NCBI RefSeq assembly: GCF_025399795.1
Contig: NZ_JAODTZ010000042.1
Coordinates: forward strand, 1 to 64,000
DNA from: Streptomyces rhizosphaerihabitans
Lineage (GTDB): Bacteria; Actinomycetota; Actinomycetes; Streptomycetales; Streptomycetaceae
Direction of reading: 5' to 3'
Length of the DNA stretch: 64,000 nucleotides
Shown here: positions 9,692 through 19,282 of the stretch, piece after piece
How the letters are laid out: each line of letters starts with the position of its first letter
Position numbering within the stretch: the first letter of the stretch is position 1
Made by a program: the position numbers and the translations under genes
Notes under the pieces: generated by a model
The model's database searches: none
What the model saw: only the letters and a program-made list of their open reading frames with translations
What the model was told of the DNA's origin: nothing

Positions 9692-11499
9692 CAGGACACT
9701 CCCATGCGGTCGAGGGTGGCGGAGAGGACGGCGACGGCGTCGCAGCCCGCGAAGACATAGGCGTCCACACCGGGGTACTGCCCGGGACGGCCGGCCAGGA
9801 ACACATGCCGGGCGCCGGCCGCCGCGAGGGCTTCGGCCGTGTTCGCGGCCTGCTCCTCGTACAGGGCGTCACTGGAGCACAGACAGGCCTCGGTGGCTCC
9901 GCTGTCCTCGAACGTGCCGTCCGTGACCGGCTCGATGCCACCGGCCTGGAACAGGTTCGCGACGAACGTCGACCGTGCGGTGTGCGCGGCGGCGGGGCCG
10001 ATCGTGGCCAGGTAGATCCGGGGACGGGCCCCGGTGGCGGCGAGGTGCGCGTCGGAGCGGGCCCGCAGCTCCTCGTACGCCTCGTCGCGCCGAACTCGCG
10101 GCAGGCCGCCGGACGGTGCCTCGGGGGCGGGCAGGCGCTCCACCGGGCGCTCGGCCAGGTTCGGGAACTCGCTGACGCCGGTGATCGGTTCACGCCGCTT
10201 GGCGAGCTTCGCCGAGCGCGCCTCCCAGGTCTTCGCCAGATCCCGGCCGAGACGCCCCGAGCGAAGCGCGGCGGCCTGACCACCGCTCTGCTCGATCCCC
10301 TGGAAGAACTCCCAGCCCGCGTGCGCGAGTTCGTCGGTGAGCTTCTCCACGTACCAGGAGCCGCCCGCCGGGTCGATCACTCGGGACAGACGCGATTCCT
10401 CGATGAGGATCGTCGAGGTGTTGCGGGCGATGCGCCGCGCGAAGGCGTCCGGCAGACCGAGAACGTGGTCGAAGGGCAGGACGGTGACGGAGTCGGCGCC
10501 GCCGACCCCGGCCGCGAGCGTCGCGATGGTCGTGCGCAGCATGTTCACCCACGGGTCGCGGCGCGACATCATCACCGGTGACGTCACGGCGTGCTGCACC
10601 TGCGCACCCGCGCCCGGCGCTCCGCACACCTCGGCGACCCGCGCCCACAGCCTGCGCGCCGCCCGCAGCTTGGCGATGGTCAGGAACTGGTCGGCAGTCG
10701 CCGCGTACCGGAACTCGACCTGTGCACAAGCCTGTTCGACGGAGAGCCCCGCTCCGGTCAGCTCCCGCAGATAGGCGACACCGGTCGCCAGCGAGGCGCC
10801 CAGCTCCTGCGCGGCCGAGCCGCCGGCCTCGTGGTACGGCAGCGCGTCCACGGTCAGCGCCCGGAGCCCCGGGTACTCGTCCACGCACCGGAGGGCGAGC
10901 GAGGCGGCGGGAGCGAAGTCCATCGCGGATCCGGTACGGGCCTCATGGCCGAGGGGGTCGGCGCCGAGGTTGCCGCGCACCTCACTCGGCACGACGCCGC
11001 GTTCCTCGTACAGCCGGAACAATTCCCGGGCCGCTGATGCGACGTCGGGTCCCGCGTCGAGGACGACGGGCGCCAGATCGAGGTAGACGCCGGCGAGGAC
11101 GCTCTCGAGCGAGGAGACCGGGATGCCGCCCTCGCCGACGGCGAGCCACAGCGAGGTGACGCCGTTCTCCAGGTCGCCGAGGACCAGGGCGTTGTCGGCC
11201 GCTGTGTGCCGCTGGCGTACGTCCCAGCCGCCGGCGGTGTTGCCCTCGGGCCGGCTCCCTCGGACGAAGGGGGCGAATCCGGGAAAACCGGGATCGGTGG
11301 TCGTGTCACGCGCGGTGTACAACGGCCGGGTGGCGAGCCCGTCCTCGAGCGAGGTGGACAGCGCGTCTTCGGCTGTCGCGCTCGAGACCTCCTTGCCCGA
11401 TTTGCGCAGCACGCCTTCTACCAGGAGCTGCCACTGGTCATGGGTCGCGGAAGGGAACTCGGCGGCCAGCGCGAGCCCGTCATTGGGCAGGACTGTCAT
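9691..11499 (-). CDS. mutA: Methylmalonyl-CoA mutase, small subunit
   Basis: The product has 602 residues and is homologous to MutB over its length (PLYTARDT, YHEAGGSAAQELG, SRVIDPAGGSWYVEKLTDELA). In the C-terminal domain the cobalamin-binding DxHxxG is replaced (TIGPAAAHTARSTF), so it is the non-catalytic partner that forms the heterodimer with MutB. It is the first gene of the mutA-mutB-meaB operon, and its promoter should lie between 11500 and 11629 opposite the NUDIX gene. The mutase needs B12, which links this operon to the riboswitch-controlled cobalt genes about 4 kb away. Confidence 0.94.
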
Positions 11500-11629
11500 G
11501 CTCGGATGCTAGGTCAGAGTTCTGGAGCGACAGCAGAGGCGAAGCCTGTGACCTTGACCTCTTGGTGCCGGTGATCCAGATCTCAGCCGCCTGATCGACA
11601 CCTTCGGGCCGCTCTGGCAGGGTGAACCG

Positions 11630-12133
11630 ATGCGTATACCCAGGCAGGCGGCCAGAGTCGCGGTACTGGACCCGGCGGGGGCCGTCTTCATGTTCCGGTA
11701 CGACAACGAGGAGGTCGGCGTCCACTGGGCGCTGCCCGGCGGCGGAATGGATCCGGGCGAGACACCGCTGCAGGCGGCCGGGCGCGAGTCGCGCGAGGAG
11801 ACCGGGTGGACGGACATCGAACTCGGCGGCACCGTGCTGTGTCTTTGGGAGCACGACTTCACCCGGGCCGGCGTTCCCGTGCGGCAGCACGAACACATCT
11901 TCCTCGCGTACGGGCCTCGCCGGGAAACCGCGGGTGCGCTGCGCCTGTCTCAGGCGGCGGAAGGCATTCTCGGGGGGAGATGGTGGTCGCCGGGCGATAT
12001 GTCGGAAGCCGTGGAGCGGCTGTGGCCGCCACAACTCCCGGCGCTGCTGGCCGCCGTACGACGCGACGGCCCACCCGCCGCACCCGTCGAACTCGGCCAT
12101 GTATCGAACGGGTCCACCGGTACCTCGCCCTGA
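11630..12133 (+). CDS. NUDIX hydrolase
   Basis: The product has 167 residues. The NUDIX box is intact in the form GGGMDPGETPLQAAGRESRE followed by ETGW, with the Glu residues that bind the catalytic divalent metal. The family cleaves nucleoside diphosphates linked to another moiety. The N-terminus ARVAVLDPAGAVFMFRYD forms the usual first strands. The substrate cannot be predicted. The gene diverges from mutA, and no functional link with it is evident. Confidence 0.9.
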   Translation: MRIPRQAARVAVLDPAGAVFMFRYDNEEVGVHWALPGGGMDPGETPLQAAGRESREETGWTDIELGGTVLCLWEHDFTRAGVPVRQHEHIFLAYGPRRETAGALRLSQAAEGILGGRWWSPGDMSEAVERLWPPQLPALLAAVRRDGPPAAPVELGHVSNGSTGTSP

Positions 12134-12206
12134 CCGCGGGGACGACGGCCCTCGACGGGTAGCAGGTCCGCGTACCCGCCTCGGTGAGCCGCTGACGCGC
12201 AGCCGA

Positions 12207-15200
12207 TCAGTACACGTCGCGGACATAGCGCTTCTCGGCGGCGAGCTGCTTGACGTACGCGGCGGCGCCTTCCACGCTGTGGCCGCCGTGAGCGATGGCG
12301 ATGTCCCGGAGGGCCCGGTCGACGTCCTTGGCCATGCGCGAGGCGTCGCCGCACACGTAGAAGTGCGCGCCTTCCTGCAGCCAGGACCACAGCTGGGGGC
12401 CGTGTTCGCGCATCCGGTCCTGGACGTAGACCTTGGCGCGCTGGTCGCGGGAGAAGGCGGTGTCGAGGCGGGTGAGCGTGCCGTCGGCGAGGAGGGCGGT
12501 CAGTTCGTCCTCGTAGTAGAAGTCCGTGGCCCGGTGCTGTTCGCCGAAGAAGAGCCAGTTGGGCGCGCGGTGGCCGAGGGCGCGACGTTCGTCCAGGAAG
12601 CCGATGAAGGGGGCGATCCCGGTGCCCGGGCCCACCATGACCATGGGCGTGGCGGGGTCGGCCGGGGGCCGGAACTTCGGGGAGGGCTGGACGAAGACCG
12701 GTACGGGTGTGCCGGGGGCCGCGTCGGCGAGAAAGGGCGAGCAGACACCCTGGCGCGGTCGTCCCTCCGGGTTCTCGTACCGGACGACGGAGACCGTGAG
12801 CGAGACGAGGTGGGGGTCGGTCAGCGGGCTGGACGAAATGGAGTACAGCCGGGGCTGGAGAGGCTTCAGCACCTCGGCCCACTCCTGGGCGCCGGCGCGG
12901 ACAGGGTGTTCGGCGACGACGTCGACGGCCTGACGGCCCCAGGACCACTTGGCCAGCTCATCCTTGTTGTCGGGGCGCAGGAGCTTCTTCAGCACCCGGT
13001 CGCGGGTGCGTTCGGCGACGAAGCGCAGCAGGTCGGGGGTGATCCGGGTGATGTCGAGGTGCCGGTGCAGGGCCTCGTGAAAGGGGATTCCCTGGATCTC
13101 CCCGCTGCCGTTCAGGTTCACCGCGCTGTCCGGGGCGAGCCCGGTGGTGGCCAGCCATTCCGTGACGAGGTCCGGTGAGTTGGCGGGACGTACGCCGAGT
13201 GCGTCGCCGGCCTGGTAGACGAGCGGGGTCTCGCTCTCGCGGGTGTCGAAGGTGAAGCGCCGGACCTCTTTGCCCGCTCCGGGCAGGCTCAGCAATCGGT
13301 TGCCGATCAGGCGGGTGGTGACGGGGGCTGTCTTCCTCGCCAGGGGAGCGGACGACGGCATGAGGGGAGCGGACGATCGCCCCGGGGCAGCGGCCGATGG
13401 GGTGGGCGCGGGCGGCGAGACCGTTTCCGAGCCGTCCGTCAGTGAGGTGAGGACCCGGTCGAGCCAGGCCATGGCCGAGGGCTCGTAGTCGGGCTCGCAG
13501 TCCGTACGCGGGGCCAGCCGTACGGCACCCAGTTCGTCGAGGCGCTGGTCGAGGCGGCGGCCGTGGCCGCAGAAGTCCTCGTAGGAGGAGTCGCCGAACG
13601 CGAGGACCGCGTAGCGGACGCCGTCCAGGCGGGGTGTGTCGGGTGCGGCCAGGGCGTCCCAGAACCCGGAGCCGTTGTCGGGGGCGTCGCCGTCGCCGAA
13701 GGTGCTGGTGATCAGGAGGATGTCGGCGCCGGTGGGCAGCTCACCCGGGTGGGCGTCGTCCATGTCGACCAGGGTGGCCTTGTGCCCGGTGGTGGTGAGC
13801 CGGTCGGCGGCCGCCGTGGCGAACTCCTCGGCGTTGCCGGTCTGCGAGGCCCACAGCACGACGACCTCCCGGACCGGGACGGCAGGTGCCCCGGACCGGG
13901 ATGGCGTTCCCGGAGCGGCCCGGGAGTACAGACCGGCCAGCACACCGTTCACCCACAGCGCGTGCTCGGGGCTGAAGGGCGCCCCCGGCGGCAGCACCGG
14001 CACCCCGGCAGCGCCCGATTCGAGGCCGGCGAGGAATCCGATCAGGTACTGGCGCTCGTGCTCGGCCAGAACCGGCGGTGGAGCGGGCTGGAGTCCGAAG
14101 ACGCCGGCGGGACCCGCGGGGAGGGCGGCCGCCATGGCCGGCCCACCGGACGCGGCAGCCTTCACCTCGCCGGGACGGGCGCCGGCCTCGCTGCCGGCCG
14201 TGGGCGGCGCCGTCACCGTCACCGGGGTCGCCACCTTCGTCAGGGACACCGCGCAGGCCTTGAACTCCGGCTGGAAGGACAGCGGATCGACGGCGTCACT
14301 GGTGACGGCGTTGACGCTCAGGTATTCGCCGAACAGGTCGTTCCAGTGGAAGGGCGCGAAACAGCAGCCGGGCCGGACCCGGTCGCTCACCGCGGCGGGC
14401 AGCACCGCCCGGCCACGCCGCGAGGCGACCTCCACCGAATCGCCGTCGGCGACACCGAGCGCGGCGGCGTCGTCCGGGTGCAGCTCCACGAAGGGCCCGG
14501 GGTCGAGCTTGTTGAGCTTGGCGACCCGGCCCGTCTTGGTGAGGGTGTGCCACTGGTGCTGCAGCCGGCCGGTGTTCAGGACGTACGGGTAGTCGTCGTC
14601 CGGCATCTCGGCGGGAGCGATGTGCGGCCGGGCGTGGAACACCGCCCGGCCGCTCGCCGTGGGGAAGACCGGACCGCCGCCGTCCTCGCCCACGTAGCGG
14701 ATCGGATTGCGGTCGGGACCGTCCTCACGTGCGGAGGGCCACTGCACCGGGGTGGACCGCAGCCGGTCATAGGTGACGCCCCGCAGGTCGTAGCCCGTCT
14801 TCGGGTTGTGGGCGCGCTTGATCTCCTCGAAGACCTCTTCCGCGCTGTCGTACGAGAAACCCCGCTCGTATCCCATCGCGCGGGCGACGGCGGCGATGAT
14901 CCGCCAGTCCGCCATCGCCTCCCCCGGCGGATCCACCGCGGGCCGGGCGAGCGTGACGTTGCGCTCGCTGTTGACGAGGACGCCCTCCGTCTCGGTCCAC
15001 AGCGCTCCCGGCAGGACGACATCCGCGTACGCGTTGGTCTCCGTCTCGGCGAACACGTCCTGGGTGACGACGAACTCGGCCCGTTCCAGGCCCTCGATGA
15101 CGGTCTTGCGGTTGGCCACGGACGCGACGGGGTTGGTGCAGATGATCCAGCACGCCTTGATGTCCCCGTCGGCCATCTTCTGGAACATCTCGATCGTGCC

Positions 15201-16370
15201 CTGGCCGACCCCGTCCTTGCGGACCGTGCCGGGGGGCAGCTCCCACAGTTCCTCGATGAAAGCGCGCTCCGCGTCGACCAGCACCGACCGCTGGCCGGGC
15301 AGCCCCGGACCCATGTACCCCATCTCCCGGCCGCCCATGGCGTTGGGCTGACCCGTCAGCGAGAACGGACCGCTGCCGGGCCGGCAGATCGCGCCCGTCG
15401 CCAGATGCAGATTGACCAGCGCGTTGGTGTTCCAGGTGCCGTGCGTGGACTGGTTGAGGCCCATGGTCCAGCAGCTCATCCATTCCCCGGCCTCGCCGAT
15501 GAGCCGGGCCGCCGCACGGATGTCGTCCTCCGGGACGCCGGTGATGTCGGCGACCGCGGCGGGCGGGTAGTCGGCCAGGAACTCCGGCATCGCCTCCCAC
15601 CCCTCGGTGTGCGCGGCGATGAACTCGGGGTCGGTGTGCCCGTTCTCGTACAGCAGGTGCAGCAGGCCGTTGAGCAGCGCCAGGTCCGTTCCGGGCCGGA
15701 CCGGCAGGAACAGATCCGCCTTGTCGGCGGTCGCGCTGCGGCGCGGGTCGACGACGATCAGCTTGGCGCCGCCCGACTTGACCCGCTCCATCATCCTGAG
15801 GAAGAGGATGGGGTGGCAGTCGGCCATGTTGGAGCCGATGACGAAGAAGACGTCGGCATGCTCGAAGTCCTGATACGAGCCGGGCGGGCCGTCCGCGCCC
15901 AGCGACAACTTGTAGCCGGTGCCCGCGCTGGCCATGCACAGCCGGGAGTTCGACTCGATCTGGTTCGTCCGTACGAAGCCCTTGGCCAGCTTGTTCGCCA
16001 GGTACTGGGCCTCCAGGCTCATCTGCCCGGAGACGTAGAACGCGAAGGCGTCCGGGCCGTGCTCGTCTATCACCGCCCGCAGTCGGCGCGCGGTCTCGGC
16101 GATCGCGGTGTCCACCGGGGCGGACTCGGCCTCCTCCCCCCGTTCCGCGCGCACGAGGGCGGAGGTCAGCCGCCCGGGGGCGGCGAGCATGTCCGCAGTG
16201 GTCGCGCCCTTGGTGCACAGGCGTCCGAAGTTGGCGGGGTGCGCCTTGTCACCGGACGCCTTCAGGACCGTACGCCGTCCGTCCGCGCCCATTCCGATGT
16301 CGAGGACCATCCCGCAGCCGACACCGCAGTACGAGCAGACCGTCCGTACCTGCTGGGTGGTCGTGGTCAC
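12207..16370 (-). CDS. Fused assimilatory nitrate reductase / CysJ-like flavoprotein
   Basis: The product has 1387 residues. Residues 1-700 form a molybdopterin nitrate reductase: Cys12, Cys15, Cys19 and a Cys near 51 (RLCTKG) bind a 4Fe-4S cluster, and NASC/NapA-like motifs such as NSRLCMASAG, GSNMADCHPI and TGQPNAMGGREMG follow. After a Pro/Ala linker, residues from about 835 form a flavodoxin domain (WASQTGNAEEFATAAADRL). An FAD and NADPH-binding ferredoxin-reductase module follows (RLYSISSSPL, GPGTGIAPFIGFLDER). The fusion would pass NADPH electrons via FAD and FMN to the Mo site in one chain and reduce nitrate to nitrite for assimilation. The start is GTG with GGAGGG upstream. This architecture is found in several streptomycetes. 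Confidence 0.93.
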   Translation of the reverse strand: MTTTTQQVRTVCSYCGVGCGMVLDIGMGADGRRTVLKASGDKAHPANFGRLCTKGATTADMLAAPGRLTSALVRAERGEEAESAPVDTAIAETARRLRAVIDEHGPDAFAFYVSGQMSLEAQYLANKLAKGFVRTNQIESNSRLCMASAGTGYKLSLGADGPPGSYQDFEHADVFFVIGSNMADCHPILFLRMMERVKSGGAKLIVVDPRRSATADKADLFLPVRPGTDLALLNGLLHLLYENGHTDPEFIAAHTEGWEAMPEFLADYPPAAVADITGVPEDDIRAAARLIGEAGEWMSCWTMGLNQSTHGTWNTNALVNLHLATGAICRPGSGPFSLTGQPNAMGGREMGYMGPGLPGQRSVLVDAERAFIEELWELPPGTVRKDGVGQGTIEMFQKMADGDIKACWIICTNPVASVANRKTVIEGLERAEFVVTQDVFAETETNAYADVVLPGALWTETEGVLVNSERNVTLARPAVDPPGEAMADWRIIAAVARAMGYERGFSYDSAEEVFEEIKRAHNPKTGYDLRGVTYDRLRSTPVQWPSAREDGPDRNPIRYVGEDGGGPVFPTASGRAVFHARPHIAPAEMPDDDYPYVLNTGRLQHQWHTLTKTGRVAKLNKLDPGPFVELHPDDAAALGVADGDSVEVASRRGRAVLPAAVSDRVRPGCCFAPFHWNDLFGEYLSVNAVTSDAVDPLSFQPEFKACAVSLTKVATPVTVTAPPTAGSEAGARPGEVKAAASGGPAMAAALPAGPAGVFGLQPAPPPVLAEHERQYLIGFLAGLESGAAGVPVLPPGAPFSPEHALWVNGVLAGLYSRAAPGTPSRSGAPAVPVREVVVLWASQTGNAEEFATAAADRLTTTGHKATLVDMDDAHPGELPTGADILLITSTFGDGDAPDNGSGFWDALAAPDTPRLDGVRYAVLAFGDSSYEDFCGHGRRLDQRLDELGAVRLAPRTDCEPDYEPSAMAWLDRVLTSLTDGSETVSPPAPTPSAAAPGRSSAPLMPSSAPLARKTAPVTTRLIGNRLLSLPGAGKEVRRFTFDTRESETPLVYQAGDALGVRPANSPDLVTEWLATTGLAPDSAVNLNGSGEIQGIPFHEALHRHLDITRITPDLLRFVAERTRDRVLKKLLRPDNKDELAKWSWGRQAVDVVAEHPVRAGAQEWAEVLKPLQPRLYSISSSPLTDPHLVSLTVSVVRYENPEGRPRQGVCSPFLADAAPGTPVPVFVQPSPKFRPPADPATPMVMVGPGTGIAPFIGFLDERRALGHRAPNWLFFGEQHRATDFYYEDELTALLADGTLTRLDTAFSRDQRAKVYVQDRMREHGPQLWSWLQEGAHFYVCGDASRMAKDVDRALRDIAIAHGGHSVEGAAAYVKQLAAEKRYVRDVY

Positions 16371-16423
16371 GAGCGGCCCTCCGTGTGATCGGTACCTTCC
16401 TCCACCGACGCTACGAAGGTCCC

Positions 16424-16439
16424 ATTACGCGGTTGTCAC
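16424..16439 (-). promoter_or_regulatory. Possible GlnR half-site pair upstream of the nitrate reductase gene
   Basis: On the minus strand the site reads GTGAC-N6-GTAAT, 54 bp before the nitrate reductase start. It resembles the GTnAC-N6-GaAAC boxes bound by the nitrogen regulator GlnR in streptomycetes. The second half-site is imperfect. GlnR control of nitrate assimilation genes is well established, but this exact site is a weak match. Confidence 0.35.
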
Positions 16440-16585
16440 ACCGCTCGATCACCGGGGGTTACGCGCTCCACACAGCGGTGCTCCGGTGCTTGTGAGGTGT
16501 GGCCTGCGGGGATGCCGGAGGCGCGGGGGTGCGCGGTGATCGATACCCTTGCCGGGTCCGAATCGGAACTCCTACGGTGGACGCC

Positions 16586-17272
16586 ATGACGGATGAATCC
16601 ACACGCGCGGCCCGACTGCTGGACGCCCAGGCCAAGGCGGCGTCGCTGTTCGCCGAGATCGAGACGAGGCAGCTGGTCGCGGCGGGCCAGGGCGAACGCG
16701 CGGTGAGCGACAGGATCCGTGACCTGGCGAACGAGATGTTCGGGACCACCCACTACTGGCACAAGCGGATCGTGCGGTCCGGGCCGAACACGCTCCAGCC
16801 CTACCGAGAGAACCCGCCGGACCGGGTCATCGGCGAGGACGACATCGTCTTCGCCGACTTCGGGCCGATCTTCGAGGAGTTCGAGGCCGACTTCGGGCGG
16901 ACCTTCGTACTGGGCGAGGACGCCGTCAAGCACCGCCTGCGCGACGACCTGGCGACCGTCTTCGCGGCAGGACGCCGCGCCTTCGAAGCAGACCCGGACA
17001 TCACCGGCAAACAGCTCTACGCCGAGGTCGAACGGCTGGCGGCCGAAGCGGGCTGGCAGCTGGGCGGCTGGCACGTCGGCCACTTGGTCGGCGCGTTCCC
17101 GCCCGAGTACAAGAACTGGGAGGACGTCGACTCCCACATCGTGCCCGCCAACGACAAGCCGCTGCGCCGCACGGACGAGGCAGGGCGGCTTCTGCACTGG
17201 ATCCTGGAGATCCATCTCGTCGACCCGGAGCGGGAGTTCGGAGGCTTCTACGAGGAACTGCTCGACCTCTGA
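16586..17272 (+). CDS. M24-family metallopeptidase-like protein
   Basis: The product has 228 residues and an all-acidic, cytoplasmic composition. The order MFGTTHYWHKRIVRSGPNTL, DRVIGEDDIVFADFGPIFEEFEADFGRTF, GHLVGAFPPEYKNW and LHWILEIHLVDPEREFGGFYEELLDL matches the pita-bread fold of M24 peptidases (aminopeptidase P / creatinase type). Asp in FADFGP, the His residues and the Glu in LEIHL and FYEE would be the metal ligands. It lacks the N-terminal creatinase domain, so it is a short form. The ATG at 16586 follows a GGTGG ribosome site. Substrate unknown. Confidence 0.75.
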   Translation: MTDESTRAARLLDAQAKAASLFAEIETRQLVAAGQGERAVSDRIRDLANEMFGTTHYWHKRIVRSGPNTLQPYRENPPDRVIGEDDIVFADFGPIFEEFEADFGRTFVLGEDAVKHRLRDDLATVFAAGRRAFEADPDITGKQLYAEVERLAAEAGWQLGGWHVGHLVGAFPPEYKNWEDVDSHIVPANDKPLRRTDEAGRLLHWILEIHLVDPEREFGGFYEELLDL

Positions 17273-17498
17273 GGATTGGTGAAGGTACGTCAGCGAGCGG
17301 GTCCGGGTGCCGCTGCCCCGGGACTCCCGGAGCAGGCGGATGTCCCGCTGCCGCCGGGCCGTTGGACCGTCCGGGCCGTCCACTCCCGGGGCGGCGACCA
17401 GGCCTCGGTGGGCCTGGCCCCGCTTGTTCCCGTCCTGTTCCAGAGGCGGTTGGCGAGCATCCGGGTGCCGCGGAGACCGGCCGGGCCCGGCCGTCGCC

Positions 17499-19055
17499 TC
17501 AGTAGCCGAGACTCGTTGTGTACGCGCACTCGGTGTAGATGTAGCCGGGCGACAGCTTGGCGGTGTCCGAGGCGGGGGACTTTCCGGTGCCGCTCCGGGA
17601 CTTGTGCACGAAGTAGGTGGTGCCGACGGGCAGCCGGATGGTCCGCTGGGGGTAGTGCTTGCCGCTGTCACTGCACGGCTTGAAGCCGATCCCCAGCGTG
17701 CTGCCGAGGGTGTATGTGCTGCAGCTCCCACAGGCCTTGAGGTTGAAGCTTCCGGTCACCGGTCCCGTGTACAGGACCGTGATGTCGTCGGGGCTGTCGT
17801 TCTTGACCGTGACGGCGATGCTGCCGCCCGATGCCGTGGTCGGCAGACGCTTGCCGGCCGCGGGCACCGTCTGCGCGACCTCCGCGGCGATGGCTATCTT
17901 CTGGGCGCGCGCCCGGCTCTTGTGGTGCGGGTTGTTCTTGGCGAAGTCGTTCATGGTGGTGACGGCGTCACTGAAGTTCCCGTCCTTGTACTGGTGCACA
18001 CCGCAGGCGTACGCGCCCGAACGCGCGCTCTGCGAGGCCCGGTCGGCATCCTTGCCGAGGGCGTCGGCCAAGCCTGCCTGTTCCCCGGGCAGTCCGCGGA
18101 CCTGGGTGTCGAGGCCGTTCAGTTGCTGGACGGCGGCACAGGGGTCGTCGCCGCTCACGGACTTGACCGCCTTGTCGACCGCGGTCCTCACGGCGGGTTC
18201 GACCTTCCCGGCCTGTGCGGACTTGGGGAATGTCGACAGGAGTTCGCCGAACTGCGAGGTCCAGTCAGCGCCTGTGCCGCCGAGCGACGCCGCCGCGCAC
18301 TCGTAGAGCGACGTGGCCAGCCGGTCGTCGGGCCAGGTGGCCAGATCTCCGAGTTCCTTCCTGCCCACCGTGCGCGGGACCGTACGCAGGTACTTCAACG
18401 GGGCTACGGCGGAGCAGTAGTTCTTCTGTGCGTAGGGAGCCCCGACCGTGGCGTAGTAGGTCTTGAGCCGGTCGGGAACGCGCTGGGCCGCGCGTGAACC
18501 CGGGTGGTCCTCGCCGAGCGCGCTGTAGACGGCCAGGGCGCGGCGGTAGTCGGCCTCCGCCGTTTCGAACGTCTGCTTCCCCGACTGCTCGACCAGCTTG
18601 TCCGCACGGTCGAGCCGGTCCAGGAGCATCTGCTCCCTGGCTTCGTCGCGCGCCCCGTCGTACAGGACGACTCCTCCGGCGGGAACGGCCAGCAGCACGA
18701 CGCCGAGCGCGGCCGCGATCAAGGCGCTCGGCAGCAAGGCCAACCGTGTCCGCAGGCCCACGGACGCGCCGTGTGCCGCGGCGAGCACCAGGAAGATCAG
18801 GTAGAGCACGACCGTCGCGCCGGGGACCCCGTCCGGGTCCGCGGGCAGGGCCACGAGCAGCAGGATCGCCGTCGCGACCCAGCAGACCGCCATCAGCCCC
18901 CAGCGGCGCACGACGGCGTAACCGAGCCCGAGCCCGCTGAGGTTGAGCAACGCCACTGCGAGGGCCCGCCATGGATGGGCGGGAGCGGGCGGCGGCGCGG
19001 TCGGCATCGGTGGAACGACGAAGTCGTCACGAGCACCTTGTTGATCCCAGGACAT
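17499..19055 (-). CDS. Multi-pass membrane protein with long exported repeat-like domain, function unknown
   Basis: The product has 518 residues. After a Pro-rich N-terminus come four or five hydrophobic helices (about residues 28-135: LAVALLNLSGLGLGYAVV, LMAVCWVATAILLLVALP, VVLYLIFLVLAAAHGASVG, LLPSALIAAALGVVLLAV). The remaining 380 residues are probably outside. They contain TPR-like segments (AEADYRRALAVYSALGEDHPG; DGNFSDAVTTMNDFAKNNPHHKS) and a Cys-rich C-terminal beta region (LKACGSCSTYTLGS). I start at the ATG at 19055 because upstream in-frame sequence is not protein-like. I do not recognise a named family. Cys pairs suggest an exported, disulfide-bonded domain. Confidence 0.7.
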   Translation of the reverse strand: MSWDQQGARDDFVVPPMPTAPPPAPAHPWRALAVALLNLSGLGLGYAVVRRWGLMAVCWVATAILLLVALPADPDGVPGATVVLYLIFLVLAAAHGASVGLRTRLALLPSALIAAALGVVLLAVPAGGVVLYDGARDEAREQMLLDRLDRADKLVEQSGKQTFETAEADYRRALAVYSALGEDHPGSRAAQRVPDRLKTYYATVGAPYAQKNYCSAVAPLKYLRTVPRTVGRKELGDLATWPDDRLATSLYECAAASLGGTGADWTSQFGELLSTFPKSAQAGKVEPAVRTAVDKAVKSVSGDDPCAAVQQLNGLDTQVRGLPGEQAGLADALGKDADRASQSARSGAYACGVHQYKDGNFSDAVTTMNDFAKNNPHHKSRARAQKIAIAAEVAQTVPAAGKRLPTTASGGSIAVTVKNDSPDDITVLYTGPVTGSFNLKACGSCSTYTLGSTLGIGFKPCSDSGKHYPQRTIRLPVGTTYFVHKSRSGTGKSPASDTAKLSPGYIYTECAYTTSLGY

Positions 19056-19248
19056 GACGGTTCCCCCCCCGTCAATCATGCCTGAAGTTCTATGACTTGT
19101 CAGCGTACGGTCAGTAGGCGCGCGGCGACAGAGCCCGCACCGAGGGTCTACGACCCACCTGTCCCGCTGGATGGCAGACGCCCCGCGCGTTTCGCGCCGG
19201 GTGGCACAAGCAGGGCGCGTTTCCCCGAACAGCCGACTCGGGCAAGCG

Positions 19249-19264
19249 ACTTGCTCTTGCAAGT
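19249..19264. promoter_or_regulatory. Palindromic site upstream of the truncated MFS gene
   Basis: ACTTGC-TCTT-GCAAGT is a perfect inverted repeat. A second, overlapping pair GCAAG-CGA-CTTGC lies at 19242-19254. Directly after it, TAATAT at 19264-19269 could be a -10 box and GTG at 19283 a start. It looks like the operator of a regulator that is no longer next to the gene. Confidence 0.4.
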
Positions 19265-19282
19265 AATATACAAAAAGCTCTA

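Noticed and set aside
13563..16388. Long open frame (941 codons) on the plus strand opposite the nitrate reductase fusion
   Set aside because: It is an antisense shadow of a clearly real 1387-residue gene. The translation is rich in Gly, Arg, Val and His with no domain, as expected from codon bias in GC-rich DNA.
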